The notes beneath the pieces are model-generated. The model did no database searches, was not told the DNA's origin, and worked only from the letters and a program-made list of their open reading frames with translations. A stretch of 64,000 nucleotides of DNA from JBGTLU01 sp041743935 (GTDB lineage: Bacteria > Bacteroidota > Bacteroidia > Sphingobacteriales > Sphingobacteriaceae): positions 1 through 64,000 of the forward strand of contig JBGTLU010000057.1 in NCBI GenBank assembly GCA_041743935.1, written 5' to 3'. This document shows, piece by piece, positions 35,592 to 45,196 of this stretch (positions within the stretch are counted from its first letter, which is position 1; each line of letters starts with the position of its first letter). Both the position numbers and the translations under genes were made by a program.

Positions 35592-38500
35592 ATGAAACGA
35601 ATACTAGCTCTTTTTTCCATTGCTTTAATATATATGACTAGTGCAAATGCACAAACCCGTTATATAGACGAAGTATTTCCAAACATTAAAAAAACAGCCA
35701 ATATAAAATATGGGGCCAACCCAAAAACTTTTGACCCTAACGATATAAAAGATTTATTCTTCGATTTATATGAACCCGATGGCGACCAGGAGTTTTTTAG
35801 GCCTATAATCATCTTAGCTCACGAAGGTGGTTTTAGAGGAGGAAATAAAGAAGATAATGAATTGGTAGCGTTTGCAAACGCCATGGTTAAACGAGGCTAT
35901 GTGGTGGCTAGCATTACCTACCGTAAAGGCTGGGCATTTGCTCTAAGTAATACGCAAGAACAAAATGCAAGAGCTATTGTACCAGCTCTTTGGAGAGCCA
36001 TGCAAGACGGCAAAGCAGCTGTTCGTTTTTTCCGCCGTTCGGTACAAGAACTGGGTAACCCTTATCGTATTGATCCAAACAAAATTGCTTTTGGAGGTTT
36101 TGGGGCCGGTGGATACATACCCATCCAAAACGAATATTTTGATACCCCACAAGAATTTAATCTACCTAAAGTACAACGCAAGAATAATGCAGGTGTACCA
36201 GACGGTTCAGGGCCATACATTGATTCTACAGCATTTAACCCACAAACAAACCCTAATGGAGAAGACGGTTTTGAAGGACGAAGCGGTAGCCCGGGTTTTA
36301 GTTGGAGATCTAACGTTATTTTAAACTTTTGTGCAGCACTCGGCGATACTGCCTTTCTATTTCCGCAGAATCAGGTTCCTGGATTAAAATATCCACCCAT
36401 TATAACGGTTCAGGGCGACCAAGACGGAGTTACTCCCTATGCCACCGATATAGTTAGAGCAGCTGGTCTATTTGCTGTTTTAGAGGTAAGTGGAGGATAT
36501 GATATTGCAAGAAAACTTTCAGAATTAGGTATTAATAAGGTTTTAGAGGGAGTTGTAGATGGTTTACCAGATCCACAACCCTCACCCGATGAAAACTTTA
36601 ATCCACCACGTCAAAGAATTAAAGTAAAGGAAAAAGGGACGTATACACTCGTAGGGCAAGATTATCAACCATACGATGCCGTTAGAGGCGCACCATCTAC
36701 CGACCCTCCCGCAAATTCAGCGGCAGTAGCTGCCAGGTACATGGATACACTAATTAGATTCACAGTGCCTAGATTAGCTGTAGCACTTGGTTTAACTTGT
36801 TCCAATCCAGTTGTCACCAATCAACCCGATGATGTGACCGCCTGTACTGGAGGTCCTGCAACGTTCACCATCAATGCCAGCGGCGCAGACCTAGTATTTC
36901 AATGGAGAAAAGGGAATACCAATTTAGCCAATAATACAAAGTTTTCTGGAGTGAATAGCCCTACATTAAATATAAACAGTGTAGAAATGGCCGATGCTGG
37001 CGAATATAATTGCGTTGTTACTTCGGTAAGTTGCAATAGAACCAGCACAACCGAATCGGCTACGTTAACCGTTAATCCTGCACCAAGCATAACTAATCAA
37101 CCAAGTAGTGTTTCTGCCTGCGAAAACGGAACAGCAACATTTACTGTTGGAGCAAATGGCTCTAACCTTACCTTTCAGTGGAGAAGAAATGGTGTAAATC
37201 TATCAAACAATACAAAAATTAGTGGCGCAACAACTGCTACCCTTACTATTACCGGACTTACAGCTGCAGACGAAGGAAATTATACTTGTGTGGTTAATAG
37301 CGGTTGTCCAACAGGAGTTACCTCCAATGCCGCCAATTTAACATTAAGCGCAAATGAGCCCCCAATGATTACGGCTCAGCCCAATAGCACAGATGCATGT
37401 ACTGGTCAACAAGTTCGCTTTAGTATCAATGCAACTGGAACTAATTTATCTTTCTTTTGGAAAAAAGACGGGGTAGATATTGGCGAAGGTGGAAGATTTA
37501 GCGGAACCAATACCAGAATCCTAACCATACAAAACGTAAACATAGATGACGAAGGGTCTTATACGTGTACCGTTGTTGGTGGATGTGATAATAATGCCGT
37601 TGCTACCAGCAATGCAGGGGTTTTAAATATAGATGAAGATTCTGCACCAACTATAACAGAGCAACCGCAAAGCAAATCTGTTTGCCCTGGTGAAACAGTA
37701 ACTTTTGAAATAGATGCCGATGGTTCAGGATTAAAATACCAATGGCAATTTAATGGAGCGAACATCCCAGGAGAAACCAATACAACCCTAACAATTTTAA
37801 ACGTTAGTTCCGCAAATGCAGGAGTTTATAGATGTGTTGTTAGTGGAGAATGTGGTTCTACCGTTACAACCCTAAATTCAGCCGATGCGAATCTAGCTGT
37901 AGGAGGTGCACCACAAATTACCGCACAGCCCAGCAATGTTACTGCTTGTTCGGGCGGTACTGCTTCATTTTCTGTAGCAGTAGATGGCAACAACAATACA
38001 TTCCAATGGTTTAAAAATGGAGTTGCTATCCAAAATGGAAGCAAATTTAGCGGAACAAGCTCTGCTTCTCTACAAATCAACAATATAGAACAAGCAGACG
38101 CTGGAAATTATACATGTGAAATCACCAGTCCTTGTAATACCAAAACAACTACCCAAAACGCAACATTAGCTATAGGCTCGGGATCACAAACTTTCATAAC
38201 TGCCCAAGCTAACAATAACAATGTGTGTGTTGGAGGAACAGCAACCTTCTCGATTGGCGCGACAGGAACCAATTTAACGTACCGCTGGAGAAAAGGTAAT
38301 GTAGTTTTAACCAATGGCGGAAAAATCTCTGGTGCTAATTCGGCTAATTTGGTGATTAGTAATGTAGAATCTGTTGATGCTGGGCAATACAATGTTATTG
38401 TTACCGGCGGTTGCAATAACGAGAGCACACAAACATCTAGAAACGTATCATTAAATGTTAGCGATGAAACCTTCACGGTTACCTCTCAACCCACGAACCA

Positions 38501-39017
38501 GGCTACAGCCCCCGGAGGTAGTGCAACATTCTCTGTTTCAGCAAACGGAATGGGTATAACCTATCAATGGATGAAAAACGGAAACGACCTAGTCGATGTA
38601 AATAACATTTCGGGAGCTCGTTCACCAAATCTTACCATATCCAATGCAACTAAAGCAGATGAAGGAAACTATGCTTGCGTAATAACAAACAATTGTGGCG
38701 TAAGAGTAGTAACCAGCTTTGTAACCTTAGCAGTTGGCTCGCCAACATCGGTTAGAAGCAGAAATGCCTTGGCTGGAAACGTACAAGTTTTCCCTAACCC
38801 AGCCGTTACGGATATTACCATCAAGATGAGCAATTTTAAAGTTCAAAAAGTAGATATCAAACTAGTAGACATTACTGGTAAAACAGTTTTAGAAAGAAAA
38901 AATATATCTACAAATGAAGAGTTGAGAATGGAAAGAGGAAATTTAGCAGAGGGGGTATATTATCTTCAAATTTTGAGCAACGGTTTAATTAAAACCGAGA
39001 AAATTATTTTCAATTAA
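35592..39017 (+). CDS. secreted esterase-like protein with seven Ig domains and T9SS tail
   Basis: This 1141-residue protein has a signal peptide ending near SANAQ. Residues 25-400 look like an alpha/beta-hydrolase: PIIILAHEGGF as oxyanion strand, GDQDGVTPY as the acid strand. The nucleophile elbow reads GGFGAGG, so the catalytic Ser is Gly171 (codon 36102-36104) and esterase activity is doubtful. Seven Ig-like domains follow (about 405-1050), each with ITxQPxxxxxC and a closing GxYxC. The end (VQVFPNPAVTDITIK to KTEKIIFN) is a T9SS sorting domain. It is probably co-transcribed with the TonB receptor gene upstream. Confidence 0.88.
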   Translation: MKRILALFSIALIYMTSANAQTRYIDEVFPNIKKTANIKYGANPKTFDPNDIKDLFFDLYEPDGDQEFFRPIIILAHEGGFRGGNKEDNELVAFANAMVKRGYVVASITYRKGWAFALSNTQEQNARAIVPALWRAMQDGKAAVRFFRRSVQELGNPYRIDPNKIAFGGFGAGGYIPIQNEYFDTPQEFNLPKVQRKNNAGVPDGSGPYIDSTAFNPQTNPNGEDGFEGRSGSPGFSWRSNVILNFCAALGDTAFLFPQNQVPGLKYPPIITVQGDQDGVTPYATDIVRAAGLFAVLEVSGGYDIARKLSELGINKVLEGVVDGLPDPQPSPDENFNPPRQRIKVKEKGTYTLVGQDYQPYDAVRGAPSTDPPANSAAVAARYMDTLIRFTVPRLAVALGLTCSNPVVTNQPDDVTACTGGPATFTINASGADLVFQWRKGNTNLANNTKFSGVNSPTLNINSVEMADAGEYNCVVTSVSCNRTSTTESATLTVNPAPSITNQPSSVSACENGTATFTVGANGSNLTFQWRRNGVNLSNNTKISGATTATLTITGLTAADEGNYTCVVNSGCPTGVTSNAANLTLSANEPPMITAQPNSTDACTGQQVRFSINATGTNLSFFWKKDGVDIGEGGRFSGTNTRILTIQNVNIDDEGSYTCTVVGGCDNNAVATSNAGVLNIDEDSAPTITEQPQSKSVCPGETVTFEIDADGSGLKYQWQFNGANIPGETNTTLTILNVSSANAGVYRCVVSGECGSTVTTLNSADANLAVGGAPQITAQPSNVTACSGGTASFSVAVDGNNNTFQWFKNGVAIQNGSKFSGTSSASLQINNIEQADAGNYTCEITSPCNTKTTTQNATLAIGSGSQTFITAQANNNNVCVGGTATFSIGATGTNLTYRWRKGNVVLTNGGKISGANSANLVISNVESVDAGQYNVIVTGGCNNESTQTSRNVSLNVSDETFTVTSQPTNQATAPGGSATFSVSANGMGITYQWMKNGNDLVDVNNISGARSPNLTISNATKADEGNYACVITNNCGVRVVTSFVTLAVGSPTSVRSRNALAGNVQVFPNPAVTDITIKMSNFKVQKVDIKLVDITGKTVLERKNISTNEELRMERGNLAEGVYYLQILSNGLIKTEKIIFN

Positions 39018-39034
39018 AGAATACAACTTTAACC

Positions 39035-39068
39035 AAAAGGCGAACCGATTTCGGTTCGCCTTTTTTTT
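39035..39068 (+). terminator. intrinsic terminator after the Ig-repeat gene
   Basis: AAAAGGCGAACC (39035-39046) pairs with GGTTCGCCTTTT (39053-39064) around GATTTC, followed by further T residues. It ends the TonB receptor/Ig-protein transcript; the A-rich left arm could also serve the convergent gene. Confidence 0.9.
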
Positions 39069-39087
39069 GTTTAAAATTTGGGTTAAA

Positions 39088-39669
39088 TTACAGACTAACT
39101 CGACCCCCTAAAAACTTTTCTACTGCCGCAATAGCGTTATTTAATCTGGTCGAACCAATTCCGTTTATCACTACATAATTTGCTACTAGGTTTTTCAAAT
39201 CATTTTCAAAAACAGTAAAAAAATGCTCTCTCAAATGTGGGAATTCCCGCAAGGGATCTTCTTCCCAAGGCATATCAATATTCATCAAAAGATATAAATC
39301 ATAATTGCGTTTTTGTACCTCTTGCAACACTTCGGTTGGGCAAATTTTAAAAACATGGTCGCACCAAATTTTTACACTAAGAATAGTAGTATCCATAAAT
39401 AATAATGTGCTGGAGTTGTTATTTCTGGGGGAGGCTTGTAATTTACTTAAAGCCTCATTTTCCCACGCCAACTGCCCGTTCATCATGTTTATTTCATCTT
39501 CCAGCGTGTAGGCTCTATTTAATTTACCGCAATATTCTCGTGCAAATTCGGGTACCCAAAGGGTATTATAATGCTTGGCTAAAGCCTCTGCCATACTTGA
39601 TTTCCCCGTAGATTCTGGTCCTACAACTGCTATTTTAAGGACACTTGTTTCTCCCATGATTTTCTCCAA
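39088..39669 (-). CDS. NadR-like nicotinamide riboside kinase / AAA ATPase
   Basis: This 193-residue protein matches the C-terminal kinase half of NadR: P-loop VGPESTGKSSMAEAL, then VPEFAREYCG, FMDTTILSVKIWCDH, and DLYLLMNIDMPWEEDPLREFP. The domain phosphorylates nicotinamide riboside to NMN. Its start overlaps the end of pnuC, the matching transporter, by 40 bases from ATG 39669 (28 from ATG 39657). The adenylyltransferase and repressor domains of full NadR are absent. Confidence 0.85.
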   Translation of the reverse strand: MEKIMGETSVLKIAVVGPESTGKSSMAEALAKHYNTLWVPEFAREYCGKLNRAYTLEDEINMMNGQLAWENEALSKLQASPRNNNSSTLLFMDTTILSVKIWCDHVFKICPTEVLQEVQKRNYDLYLLMNIDMPWEEDPLREFPHLREHFFTVFENDLKNLVANYVVINGIGSTRLNNAIAAVEKFLGGRVSL

Positions 39670-40238
39670 GTAATAAATCCACTAATAGCAATGGCAATAA
39701 ATACAGCATATAATCCTGCAGTTAAATACAATTCTTTGTAAACGAATAACCCGATATAAACGACATTTACGGCAATCCAAATCAGCCAATTTTCCAACAC
39801 TTTTCGGGCTAATAAAAATTGAGCAATTAGGCTTGCACCCACGCACAAACTATCTATATACGGTACAGAGGCATCGGTGTTTTGGCTTAACAAATACCCA
39901 GTTATAGCGGCAAAAAAGAGGATACAAACAACAGAAATGAGCCAACCGGTAGAACTAATTCTGCTTATTGGTTTCAGGCCTGTTTCTTGGTGCTTATTTA
40001 ACGACCAATTATACCATCCATAAATTCCAGTTATGAAATACACGACCTGCAAACCCATATCAGAGTATAATTTGCTAGAGTAAAAGATAAAGAAATAGAT
40101 CGAAACGTTGATTAAGCCAATGGGCCAGCCCAAAATATTCTCTCTAGAGTTTAGCCAAACACAAACAACACCGGTTAGCACCCCGGCAATTTCTAACCAA
40201 TTTTTTACCAACCAGTCCGAAATGCTAAGTATATCCAT
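39630..40238 (-). CDS. pnuC: nicotinamide riboside transporter PnuC
   Basis: The ATG at 40238 (MDILSISDWLVKNWLEIAG) gives 202 residues, the usual PnuC length; an upstream in-frame start at 40337 would add 33 residues and cross the carB promoter. The protein is almost entirely membrane helices. Family marks include NSRENILGWPIGLINVSIYFFIF, QVVYFITGIYGWYNW and the NWLIWIAVNVVYIGLFVYKELYLTAGLY block. PnuC admits nicotinamide riboside by facilitated diffusion, trapped by the kinase encoded just downstream. Confidence 0.9.
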   Translation of the reverse strand: MDILSISDWLVKNWLEIAGVLTGVVCVWLNSRENILGWPIGLINVSIYFFIFYSSKLYSDMGLQVVYFITGIYGWYNWSLNKHQETGLKPISRISSTGWLISVVCILFFAAITGYLLSQNTDASVPYIDSLCVGASLIAQFLLARKVLENWLIWIAVNVVYIGLFVYKELYLTAGLYAVFIAIAISGFITWRKSWEKQVSLK

Positions 40239-40301
40239 CTTATACAAAGCAAGTAAAATTCGGGTTAAAATTCCTCCCCATAAATAAATAATCCCAATGC
40301 C

Positions 40302-40332
40302 TTGAAGCCTTTGGCATAAAATCCTACCTTTG
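40302..40332 (+). promoter_or_regulatory. Bacteroidota-type promoter of carB
   Basis: TTG (40302-40304), a 20-base spacer and TACCTTTG (40325-40332) match the TTG-N20-TAnnTTTG architecture of Bacteroidota housekeeping promoters. Transcription would start near 40338, leaving about 80 untranslated bases before the preferred carB ATG at 40418. Confidence 0.75.
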
Positions 40333-40417
40333 CCCAATTTGTACTCTTACGGATTGCCTTATTGCAGTTTGTTTGGTGCATAATCCACAACTTACAACAG
40401 AAAACCGATATCCGAAA

Positions 40418-43231
40418 ATGCCCAAAAACCCCGAAATCCGCTCCATTCTAATTATCGGCTCCGGCCCAATAGTAATTGGTCAGGCCTGTGAATTTGATTA
40501 TGCAGGTTCTCAAGCCTCCCTCTCTTTAAAAGAGGAAGGGATAGAAGTTTCCATCATCAATAGTAATCCGGCAACTATCATGACAGATAAGGTGATTGCC
40601 GACAACGTGTATCTTTTGCCATTGAACTGTGACTCCATTATAAAAATATTGGAAGAACGAAAAATAGACGCAGTGCTACCAACCATGGGCGGACAAACAG
40701 CTCTAAACCTTTGCATAGAAGCAGAGAACCGTGGAATATGGGAAAAATATGGAGTGAAAATAATAGGAGTTGCCATTGATGCCATTGAAAAAACAGAGAA
40801 TAGAGAAGCGTTCAGAAAGTTAATGGTAGATATTGGTGTGGGAGTTGCGCCATCGCGCATAGCCAACTCTTTTTTAGAAGGCAAAGAAGCAGCTCAAGTT
40901 ATAGGATATCCTTTGGTAATTAGACCTTCTTATACACTTGGAGGTTCAGGTGGCGGATTTGTACATAGCAAAGACGAGATTGATGCCGCACTAAACCGCG
41001 GTTTGCAGGCTTCGCCAACGCACGAGGTATTGGTTGAAAAAGCCGTTTTGGGATGGAAAGAGTTTGAATTAGAATTACTGAGAGATAATAATGATAACGT
41101 CATCATCATTTGTTCCATTGAGAATTTTGATCCGATGGGAATACACACCGGTGATTCGATTACCGTTGCCCCTGCCATGACTTTAAGCGATAGGGCTTAT
41201 CAAGAAATGCGCAACCAAGCCATTAAAATGATGCGAGCTATTGGCGATTTTGCCGGAGGGTGTAACGTTCAGTTTTCTGTAAATCCAGAAAACGACGAGA
41301 TCATCGCCATTGAAATTAACCCTAGAGTTTCTCGCTCCTCTGCACTAGCCTCTAAAGCAACAGGATATCCGATTGCTAAAATTGCTGCAAAACTAGCGAT
41401 AGGCTACAATTTAGATGAAATTGAAAATCAAATCACCAAAACAACTTCTGCCTATTTTGAGCCAAGCATTGATTATGTAATTGTAAAAATTCCTCGTTGG
41501 AATTTCGATAAGTTTAAAGGAGCTAACCGTCAATTAGGGCTCCAAATGAAATCCGTTGGCGAAGTTATGGGAATAGGCCGAAGCTTTAATGAAGCACTTC
41601 AAAAAGCCTGTCAATCCTTAGAAACTAATCGTTGGGGAATTGGTTCTGATGGCCGTCAGCTCAGAAATTTAGAAGAAATAATGTACAGCCTAGAACACCC
41701 AAGTTGGGATAGGTTGTTTCATGTAAAAGATGCGTTGAGTTTAGGTGTTCCCATTACATCCATACAAAAAGCCACCAAAATAGACAGGTGGTTTTTAATG
41801 CAAATAAATGAATTGGTACTTATTGAAATGGAAGTGAAAAGATATTCCATAAATAGTCTTCCAATTGATTTATTGCGAAATGCTAAAGAGATGGGATTTT
41901 CTGACCTGCAAATTGCATATTTGATTGGATGCACCGAAGATGAAATTTACGCCAAACGTAAAGCAGCAGGCATTACTCGTGTATACAAAATGGTTGATAC
42001 TTGTGCGGCTGAGTTTAAAGCACAAACCCCTTATTTCTATTCTACGTTCGAAACCGAGAATGAATCGAAAGCAAGCGATAGAAAAAAGATTGTGGTACTA
42101 GGTTCGGGCCCAAACCGCATTGGGCAAGGGATAGAGTTTGATTATTCGTGTGTTCATGGATTGATGGCTGCTAAAGAATGCGGCTTTGAAGCCATCATGA
42201 TAAACTGTAATCCCGAAACAGTTTCAACCGATTTTAACATGGCTGATAAACTCTATTTCGAGCCAGTATTTTGGGAACACGTTAGAGAAATTCTAGATTT
42301 AGAAAAACCCGAAGGAGTAATTGTGCAATTAGGAGGGCAAACCGCACTTAAAATGGCAGAAAAATTACACCAGCAAGGGATAAAAATCATTGGTACTTCG
42401 TATGATAACATGGATATTGCTGAAGACCGCGGACGTTTTTCGGACTTATTGAAAGACCTTGGAATACCATATCCAAAATATGGTGTTGCCGAAACTGCCG
42501 AAGATGCTTTGCGAGTAGCAAAAGAAGTGGGATATCCGGTTTTAGTAAGGCCAAGTTATGTTCTGGGCGGACAGGGGATGAGTATAGTCATCAATGACGA
42601 GGAGCTAGAGCGCGCCGTAGTTAAATTACTACGCGATATTCCGGGTAACCGTGTATTGATAGATCATTTCTTAGATCGTGCGGAAGAAGCAGAATCAGAT
42701 TCTATTTGCGATGGAGATGAGGTTCATATAATCGGCTTGATGGAACACATAGAGCCAGCCGGGATACACTCCGGAGACTCTAGTGCAGTGCTTCCACCTT
42801 TCAGTTTATCCGAGGCAACCATTGCAAAAATGGAAGAATACACTAAAAAACTAGCTTTTTCTTTGGGTGTAAAAGGACTATTAAACATACAATTTGCAAT
42901 TAAAAACGAAGATGTATATGTAATTGAAGCGAACCCTAGAGCATCCAGAACAGTGCCGTTTATTGCCAAAGCCTATGACGTTCCGTATATAAATATTGCC
43001 ACCAAGGTGATGCTAGGAGTGAACAAGCTAAAAGATTTTACCATCCAACCCAAGCTAAAAGGATTTGCTATTAAAGAACCTATTTTTTCATTTGATAAAT
43101 TTCCGGAAGTAAACAAAGAACTCGGTCCGGAAATGAAATCTACCGGTGAAGCTATTCGTTTTATTAAGGATTTGGAGGATGAGTATTTTAGAACGTTGTA
43201 CAAAGAAAAATCCATGTATTTGAGTAAATAA
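40418..43231 (+). CDS. carB: carbamoyl-phosphate synthase large subunit, lacking the MGS domain
   Basis: CarB makes carbamoyl phosphate for arginine and pyrimidines. From the ATG at 40418 (MPKNPEIRSILIIGSGPIVIG) it has 937 residues; in-frame TTG/GTG codons at 40373-40378 are possible but weaker starts. Both ATP-grasp halves are complete, each with its own GSGP opening and GGxG strand (GGSGGGFV; GGQGMSIV). The protein stops at about the point where the allosteric MGS-like domain of E. coli CarB (1073 residues) would begin, so UMP/ornithine control via that domain is absent. No carA is adjacent. Confidence 0.95.
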   Translation: MPKNPEIRSILIIGSGPIVIGQACEFDYAGSQASLSLKEEGIEVSIINSNPATIMTDKVIADNVYLLPLNCDSIIKILEERKIDAVLPTMGGQTALNLCIEAENRGIWEKYGVKIIGVAIDAIEKTENREAFRKLMVDIGVGVAPSRIANSFLEGKEAAQVIGYPLVIRPSYTLGGSGGGFVHSKDEIDAALNRGLQASPTHEVLVEKAVLGWKEFELELLRDNNDNVIIICSIENFDPMGIHTGDSITVAPAMTLSDRAYQEMRNQAIKMMRAIGDFAGGCNVQFSVNPENDEIIAIEINPRVSRSSALASKATGYPIAKIAAKLAIGYNLDEIENQITKTTSAYFEPSIDYVIVKIPRWNFDKFKGANRQLGLQMKSVGEVMGIGRSFNEALQKACQSLETNRWGIGSDGRQLRNLEEIMYSLEHPSWDRLFHVKDALSLGVPITSIQKATKIDRWFLMQINELVLIEMEVKRYSINSLPIDLLRNAKEMGFSDLQIAYLIGCTEDEIYAKRKAAGITRVYKMVDTCAAEFKAQTPYFYSTFETENESKASDRKKIVVLGSGPNRIGQGIEFDYSCVHGLMAAKECGFEAIMINCNPETVSTDFNMADKLYFEPVFWEHVREILDLEKPEGVIVQLGGQTALKMAEKLHQQGIKIIGTSYDNMDIAEDRGRFSDLLKDLGIPYPKYGVAETAEDALRVAKEVGYPVLVRPSYVLGGQGMSIVINDEELERAVVKLLRDIPGNRVLIDHFLDRAEEAESDSICDGDEVHIIGLMEHIEPAGIHSGDSSAVLPPFSLSEATIAKMEEYTKKLAFSLGVKGLLNIQFAIKNEDVYVIEANPRASRTVPFIAKAYDVPYINIATKVMLGVNKLKDFTIQPKLKGFAIKEPIFSFDKFPEVNKELGPEMKSTGEAIRFIKDLEDEYFRTLYKEKSMYLSK

Positions 43232-43368
43232 TTGATATACAGGGCTCACGGTTTCGTCTCTTATCATCCACATAAAAAAATTTTACATAATCATGGCTTA
43301 AAAGATGTACCTTGCGCCAATTCTAGAAAAGGAGCACAGAGTTCCTTTTCGTTTTTTATACCCAATAC

Positions 43369-44637
43369 ATGTTATTTTCTGAATTAAACATAATACAACC
43401 CATTCTTAAAGCACTACAAGAAGAAGGGTACACCACACCAACCCCAATACAAACCCAAGCAATTCCGGAGATTTTAGCCGGAAACGATTTACTAGGATGT
43501 GCCCAAACAGGCACAGGTAAAACAGCCGCTTTTGCCATCCCTATCGTTCAATTATTAAGTGCTACATCCCCAAAGGGTCAACGCAATAAAATAAGAAGTT
43601 TAATTGTAACCCCAACTCGCGAGCTTGCCATCCAAATAGAAGAAAGCTTTAGAGCATATGGTCGCCATAGTGGGTTAAAATATACGGTCATTTTTGGCGG
43701 AGTAAACCAGCACCAACAAACGGTTGCATTACATAAAGGGATTGATATTCTAATAGCAACTCCCGGCAGGTTATTAGACCTCATCAACCAAGGACATATA
43801 AGTTTAAGTGAAATTGAACTTTTTGTATTGGATGAAGCAGATAGAATGTTGGATATGGGATTTATCCACGATGTAAAAAAATTGCTGATGTTATTACCAA
43901 GAAAAAGACAATCTCTGTTTTTTTCTGCTACCATGCCTCCAGAAATTGTAAAACTAGCCGATAGCATTTTGGTAAACCCGGTAAAAGTTTCGGTTACCCC
44001 GCCATCCTCCACTGTAGATATTATAAACCAGCAAATCTATTTTGTGGATAAGGGCAATAAGAATGCTTTGTTGATGGATATTTTAAAAAACAAAGACATT
44101 AAAACTGCATTGGTATTTACTAGAACCAAGCACGGTGCCGATAAAATCGTGAAGGTGTTATTGAAGAATAACATTAAAGCCGAAGCAATCCACGGGAATA
44201 AAGCACAAAATGCCCGTCAAAGAGCCTTAAGTAATTTTAAAGCACAAACTACTCGAGTTTTAGTAGCGACCGATATTGCGGCCCGTGGAATAGATGTAGA
44301 TGAATTAGAGTTTGTTATAAACTACGACATGCCAAACGTGCCGGAAACCTATGTACACAGAATTGGTAGAACAGGTAGGGCTGGCGCAAATGGTACCGCC
44401 ATTTCTTTTTGCGATACCGAAGAAAAAGCCTATTTGAAAGATGTGGAAAAACTGATTAAGAAATCTATACCTGTAATGGATAATCATGATTTTCCACTAA
44501 AAAATCATCAGGTAGAAAAGAAAAAATCTAACGATAGACCACCCAAGCGTAAACCAGAACAACACACAACCGAAGCTAAGCCCCAAAACGCCTCAAAGAA
44601 AAAATTTAATCGTTCTGGGTCATTTCGGAGCAGATAA
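43369..44637 (+). CDS. DEAD-box RNA helicase, RhlE type
   Basis: This 422-residue helicase has all motifs: Q motif PTPIQTQAIPEIL, AQTGTGKT (45-52), PTRELAIQ, DEAD, SAT, and HRIGRTGRAG. The C-terminal ~50 residues are basic (KKKSNDRPPKRKP... KKKFNRSGSFRSR), a likely RNA-binding tail as in RhlE and CsdA relatives. It unwinds structured RNA in ribosome assembly or decay. A near-consensus -7 box TACCTTGC lies at 43308-43315 without a clear partner. Three small membrane-protein genes follow. Confidence 0.93.
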   Translation: MLFSELNIIQPILKALQEEGYTTPTPIQTQAIPEILAGNDLLGCAQTGTGKTAAFAIPIVQLLSATSPKGQRNKIRSLIVTPTRELAIQIEESFRAYGRHSGLKYTVIFGGVNQHQQTVALHKGIDILIATPGRLLDLINQGHISLSEIELFVLDEADRMLDMGFIHDVKKLLMLLPRKRQSLFFSATMPPEIVKLADSILVNPVKVSVTPPSSTVDIINQQIYFVDKGNKNALLMDILKNKDIKTALVFTRTKHGADKIVKVLLKNNIKAEAIHGNKAQNARQRALSNFKAQTTRVLVATDIAARGIDVDELEFVINYDMPNVPETYVHRIGRTGRAGANGTAISFCDTEEKAYLKDVEKLIKKSIPVMDNHDFPLKNHQVEKKKSNDRPPKRKPEQHTTEAKPQNASKKKFNRSGSFRSR

Positions 44638-44676
44638 TTTTTTGTTTTATCATCAAATTACTAGGTTTACTCTATC

Positions 44677-44937
44677 ATGAGCGCAACCGTTATTCTTTCT
44701 ATATTAATAACCACTTTATTAATTAGCTTTTGGCTTGAGTTTGCATATTTCAAAAATGCTAAACCACAAACTAAAATGTATTTTAAAGTCATTTGGGCTA
44801 TATTTTACTTAATTATTGCGTGTGCTTTATATGTTTACTATCCCGATGGATATGTGCAATATGCATTTCTGGCTTTTTCAGGGATTAGATTTTATAGTGC
44901 CATTAAGTTTTATAAAGAATCTAAAAAAACTGCCTAG
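44677..44937 (+). CDS. small membrane protein (86 aa)
   Basis: Three likely membrane spans are visible: ATVILSILITTLLISFWLEF, YFKVIWAIFYLIIACALYVY and a short VQYAFLAFSGIRFYSAI. The C-terminus is basic (KFYKESKKTA). I do not recognise a family. It lies 39 bases after the helicase gene and 10 bases before another small membrane-protein gene, so three such genes probably form one unit. Confidence 0.7.
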   Translation: MSATVILSILITTLLISFWLEFAYFKNAKPQTKMYFKVIWAIFYLIIACALYVYYPDGYVQYAFLAFSGIRFYSAIKFYKESKKTA

Positions 44938-44947
44938 AAATGTAATT

Positions 44948-45196
44948 ATGAAAGAATTAACCCTATTTGTACTCGCAATTATTTTAATTGTAGGCCCCAG
45001 AATATTATTTAAAAAATTGCCCCGAAAAACAAAAATAATAATAGAGGCTTCTGCTGCCCTGATGCTTTTATTGATGGCCATTTTGTGGAGTACCGATGAT
45101 CAGTACAAAGCAAGTGTAGTTTTAGGAGTTTTGGCAATTATGAGGTTAATGTTTTCGGCATGGGATTACATTGAACTAAAAAACACCCCACAATGA
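44948..45196 (+). CDS. small membrane protein (82 aa)
   Basis: The start is the ATG at 44948 (MKELTLFVLAIILIVGPRIL); longer in-frame starts overlap the upstream gene. Spans are at about 5-20, 32-48 and 57-73, with KKLPRKTK between the first two. Its stop overlaps the next gene by ATGA, indicating translational coupling. No family is recognised. Confidence 0.7.
   Translation: MKELTLFVLAIILIVGPRILFKKLPRKTKIIIEASAALMLLLMAILWSTDDQYKASVVLGVLAIMRLMFSAWDYIELKNTPQ

Noticed and set aside
40373..40417. Longer CarB from TTG/GTG starts
   Set aside because: The ATG at 40418 precedes the conserved N-terminus directly and the extra 15 residues look non-conserved; they remain possible but weaker.
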